NCBI GenBank assembly: GCA_900618795.1
Contig: UYJD01000017.1
Location: forward strand, 2,314 to 66,313
Length of the DNA stretch: 64,000 nucleotides
Reading direction: 5' to 3'
Source of the DNA: Cyanodermella asteris
Lineage: Eukaryota > Ascomycota > Lecanoromycetes > Ostropales > Stictidaceae
In this document: positions 61,076 through 64,000 of the stretch, in pieces
Numbering within the stretch: the stretch's first letter is position 1
How the letters are laid out: every line of letters starts with the position of its first letter
Program-made: the position numbers and the translations under genes
The notes under the pieces: model-generated
Database searches by the model: none
Told to the model about the DNA's origin: nothing
Seen by the model: the letters and a program-made list of their open reading frames with translations, nothing else

Positions 61076-62469
61076 CGTGAAAGAGCGACAGTTGGGCAGA
61101 CTAAGTTAATATGCACCACAAGGTCCTCCGGTAGCTGGCGGCTAGAAAACCGCGCGACCAGCAGGATCCCAGCGCAATTGTTGCGTTTCGTCACGAATGG
61201 TGTGAACAATCAATGCACATGCTCGGTCAAGTGAGTGAAGCTAGCAATAACCGTTGTACAATGGCCTACATGGAGTGAGCAGGCCAAAGCAATGCGGGTT
61301 GCTGTGTTTGTATCATAAAGTGGCAGGGAAAGAGTTAAGACACCACTCACTTTACGATCACTACCTCCTACACCCTCCCAGACGAAACAAAGACCTTATC
61401 TTTGCACCCACCAAAAGCGACACTTGTCCCGGCTACCAACAGCAGACGTTTATGCTTCAATACAGGAAATGTAAGGACAAACTGCCAGGCCCTGTCCGAC
61501 AGAAAACAAGCTCCTATCAAGCCATATAGCCAGGGACTTAGCAGATCGCAAAGACTCAAGAAAACGCCATAGTGATCAGAACATGCAGAACAAGCCTTGA
61601 ATCTGCCCCAACACGCCACCTTTGAGGATGGAGATGTCGCAGGATGCTAACATCGCTGTCCGCTTCTGATGCTAGAGTTGCGTCCACCACGAGCGGTATC
61701 ATGTCAGACAGGCACATATCATTGGCATCCAAGCTTCGGATAGCGTTGGATCGCTTGCTTTGGAAAGGTCAAACACATTTCTGCAGCCCTCCTTTGAGGT
61801 GTAGTTTGCTCAAGGCTGACAGCAGGCTTGCACGTGGACACTTGGATGCTTCAGCAAGGCGCTAAGCCGAGCTGGCGCACGCCAGACCACCGGCCCGGAG
61901 CTGCTTGGACCGTGCGTGGTCCCAGAAAAAAAATGCCTATCAAGGGCTGTGGGGTCTTCGACCACCTTCTTGCAGTTGCAACCCTTCACGATGTGTCTGC
62001 ATCTCTGTCTCGTGCTTGTTGACGCTTCTCGCGAGAGTCGACCCAGCTTCACGCGCTTCTGGGGCGAGTGAAGGAGCCTGACAGTCTGTGCAACCGACAC
62101 AACTTATACTCCGAGTAGCCTCGTTTCACCTCATCTCGGAGGCACGAGACTGACCCGGCTCTCTACGCTTTCTGAGCGAAGCGACCTTTGCTCGAGTGCT
62201 GCGTGCTGGAACGCCTGCAGTAGCTCAGTGTTATTTCTCTCCGACGTGACCGGCGCATCTCTGTCAAGGTGAGTCTGAACCAGAAATTCGTGCGGCGACC
62301 TGAGCTTGGGCCGAGCTTGATGATGATCAAATATAACTTTAGTTGGTTGACTGCCTAGCATACTGTTGCGGATAGTTTGTTGCCTGAACAGTTCGGCCCA
62401 GCTCAATCGAGCATGCGCTTATCGGAAGCCATTCTGACCATCATCCTAGAAAGCACGACCTCCGGCACA
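61076..62469. other. Divergent intergenic region, RID gene to amidophosphoribosyltransferase
   Basis: About 1.4 kb between divergent start codons. The short frames (61254-61529 and 61810-62100) have no domains. It should hold the promoters of both genes. Confidence 0.5.
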
Positions 62470-64000
62470 ATGTGTGGTGTGCTAGCGCTCATTCTTGCCA
62501 ACCGGCCCAACCCCTTCGACAACACCTGTGCATCCGAGTTACACGAGGCCCTATACCTGCTTCAACATCGTGGACAAGATGCTTGCGGTCTGGCAACATG
62601 CGCTACCGGCGGAAAGATCTATCAGTGCAAGGGAAACGGCATGGCTTCGGGAGTTTTCAAGAACGGCTCGCGAACTTCTGACCTCCCTGGCTACATGGGC
62701 ATCGGCCATCTTAGATATCCCACAGCCGGGACAAGCGCAAACGCCGAAGCTCAGCCCATTTACGTCAACAGTCCTTACGGGATCGTCATGGTACACAATG
62801 GCAACCTCATCAACGCACCAGAGTTGAAGACATATCTAGATCAAGAAGCCCACCGACACATCAACACAGATTCCGACTCGGAACTTATGCTCAACATCTT
62901 TGCTGATGAGTTGGGAGAGTTCAGAAAGGCTCGTGTGAACAATGATGATATCGTCGCGGCCTTGAAAAAGATGTATGCGAGGTGCAAAGGTGCTTGGGCA
63001 TGCGCGACTATGTTGGCCGGTTATGGGATTATCGGGTTTCGAGACAGTTATGGCATTCGTCCGCTTGTGCTTGGCGAAAGGCGGAGGAGCGACGAGTCTG
63101 ACGGCAGCGGCGCAGAGGCGGACTACATGCTGTCTTCCGAGGACGTTGCCCTCAAACAGAGAGGATTCAAGGTTGTCCGTGATGTACGACCTGGCGAGTG
63201 CGTCATACTGGAGAAAGGCAAGCCGCCCGTGTTCTATCAGATCGAGGCGCCCTTGGCCTATTCGCCGGACATTTTCGAGTACGTCTACTTTGCCCGACCA
63301 GACAGCACGATCGACGGCATCGATGTGTACAATGCACGGAACCAAATGGGATACGCACTGGCAAAGACAATTAAAAACCAGTTGACAGCAGAGGAGTTGG
63401 CGAGCATCGACGTTGTCATGCCTATTCCGGAAACATCGAACACCTCCGCTAAGTGCGTTGCCGAAGCTTTGAACAAGCCTTTCGATATGGGTTTTGTCAA
63501 GAACCGTTATGTCTTTAGAACATTCATCATGCCTGGACAGAAGATGCGAGAAAGCTCCGTACGACGAAAGCTGAACCCCATGGAGGCTCAATTCAATAAC
63601 CGAAATGTGCTGCTGGTTGACGACAGTATTGTCCGTGGTACAACCTCTCGCGAGATCGTGCTGATGGCCAAAGGCGCAGGCGCTAAGAAGGTCTACTTTG
63701 CCAGTTGTGCTCCCCGAATTACCCATGCTCACATCTACGGTATCGATCTGGCAAGCCCGAGTGAGCTTATTGCGCACGATCGAGATAATGAGAGCATTGC
63801 CACTCATCTCGGTGCCGAGAAGATCATTTTCCAGTCGCTTCAGGATTTGAAGGACGCCTGCATGAGCGCTCTCCCCGAAAGTCGAAGGGCAAGCGGGCCG
63901 AAAGATTTCGAGGTCGGAGTGTTCTGCGGGAAGTACTGCACACCAGTCGATGACGGCTATTTCGAGCATCTAGAGCAGCTACGGGGCGAGTCGAAGAAGA
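62470..64000 (+). CDS. ADE4: Amidophosphoribosyltransferase (partial, runs off the right edge)
   Basis: The first 510 codons are present and the 3' end lies beyond the window. The protein starts [15 protein letters not shown], so the catalytic Cys is residue 2 and there is no propeptide, as in yeast Ade4. The Ntn glutaminase half shows [36 protein letters not shown] and [12 protein letters not shown]. The phosphoribosyltransferase half shows [29 protein letters not shown] and the PRPP-binding motif [14 protein letters not shown] near residue 380. It catalyses the first step of purine synthesis, PRPP plus glutamine to phosphoribosylamine. The Cys set needed for an Fe-S cluster (as in the Bacillus-type enzyme) is not evident, so it is the cluster-free type. 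No intron is seen in the visible part. Identification is secure. Confidence 0.97.
   Translation, partial: MCGVLALILANRPNPFDNTCASELHEALYLLQHRGQDACGLATCATGGKIYQCKGNGMASGVFKNGSRTSDLPGYMGIGHLRYPTAGTSANAEAQPIYVNSPYGIVMVHNGNLINAPELKTYLDQEAHRHINTDSDSELMLNIFADELGEFRKARVNNDDIVAALKKMYARCKGAWACATMLAGYGIIGFRDSYGIRPLVLGERRRSDESDGSGAEADYMLSSEDVALKQRGFKVVRDVRPGECVILEKGKPPVFYQIEAPLAYSPDIFEYVYFARPDSTIDGIDVYNARNQMGYALAKTIKNQLTAEELASIDVVMPIPETSNTSAKCVAEALNKPFDMGFVKNRYVFRTFIMPGQKMRESSVRRKLNPMEAQFNNRNVLLVDDSIVRGTTSREIVLMAKGAGAKKVYFASCAPRITHAHIYGIDLASPSELIAHDRDNESIATHLGAEKIIFQSLQDLKDACMSALPESRRASGPKDFEVGVFCGKYCTPVDDGYFEHLEQLRGESKK

Noticed and set aside
62836-63969. A 377-codon minus-strand frame at the right edge
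   Set aside because: It is antisense to the amidophosphoribosyltransferase gene, whose identity is certain.
1-64000. A secondary-metabolite, defence or other functional gene cluster
   Set aside because: The genes belong to unrelated housekeeping and signalling pathways and include no backbone synthase or linked tailoring enzymes.

Overview
The window is ordinary nuclear DNA of a filamentous ascomycete (Pezizomycotina), most likely a Dothideomycete. The reasons are short spliceosomal introns (about 45-100 nt, GT...AG, CTGAC/CTAAC-like branch sites), GC-rich third codon positions, no operons, mixed gene orientation, and a gene set typical of the group: a RID/Masc1-type cytosine methyltransferase, the HOG-pathway MAPKK Pbs2, a Dbf2/Sid2-type NDR kinase, DUF2420 and DUF2470 proteins, and small secreted proteins. 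I found no rRNA, no convincing tRNA, no CRISPR array, and no transposon or virus-like element. The class-level placement is inference.

Layout, left to right. 1.4-7.7 kb: a very large DOCK-type Rho-family exchange factor (minus), followed by a doubtful 239-codon ORF and a Ser-rich secreted protein (plus). 11.7-16.6 kb: a SAC-domain phosphoinositide phosphatase and a NIPA-type Mg2+ transporter (both minus). 18.8-22.7 kb: ribosomal protein eS8 and anthranilate synthase component I (plus), then a DUF2470 membrane protein (minus). 23.6-25.2 kb: a decayed gene with several frame breaks. 25.9-32.8 kb: a DUF2420 acidic protein divergent from delta-COP, then a Dbf2/Sid2 kinase. 34.0-40.1 kb: a proline-rich protein, a secreted protein with a CBM19-like Cys module and an Asp/Glu tail, and an Rdh54/Tid1-type Rad54 paralogue. 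40.1-47.6 kb: a 7.5-kb gene-poor stretch leading into a C2H2 transcription factor. 49.8-54.1 kb: an acyl-CoA thioesterase and an auxin-efflux-carrier-like transporter (both minus). 56.3-64.0 kb: Pbs2, RID, and amidophosphoribosyltransferase, which runs off the right edge.

The genes do not form a pathway cluster. Most are conserved housekeeping or signalling genes: tryptophan and purine biosynthesis, COPI traffic, translation, septation and osmostress kinases, recombination, and phosphoinositide turnover. The accessory parts are the two small secreted proteins, the decayed gene and the long non-coding upstream region of the zinc-finger gene.

I found no convincing new biological system. The more unusual signals are three probable introns that keep the reading frame and contain no stop codon (Pbs2, the C2H2 factor, the DUF2420 protein), coding exons of one codon (delta-COP) and five codons (trpE), a consensus CPC1/Gcn4 site at trpE, a short uORF before Pbs2, and a decayed gene whose damage is not of the RIP type although the window encodes RID. 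Exon boundaries were worked out by hand from frame and splice signals and were not tested against transcripts.
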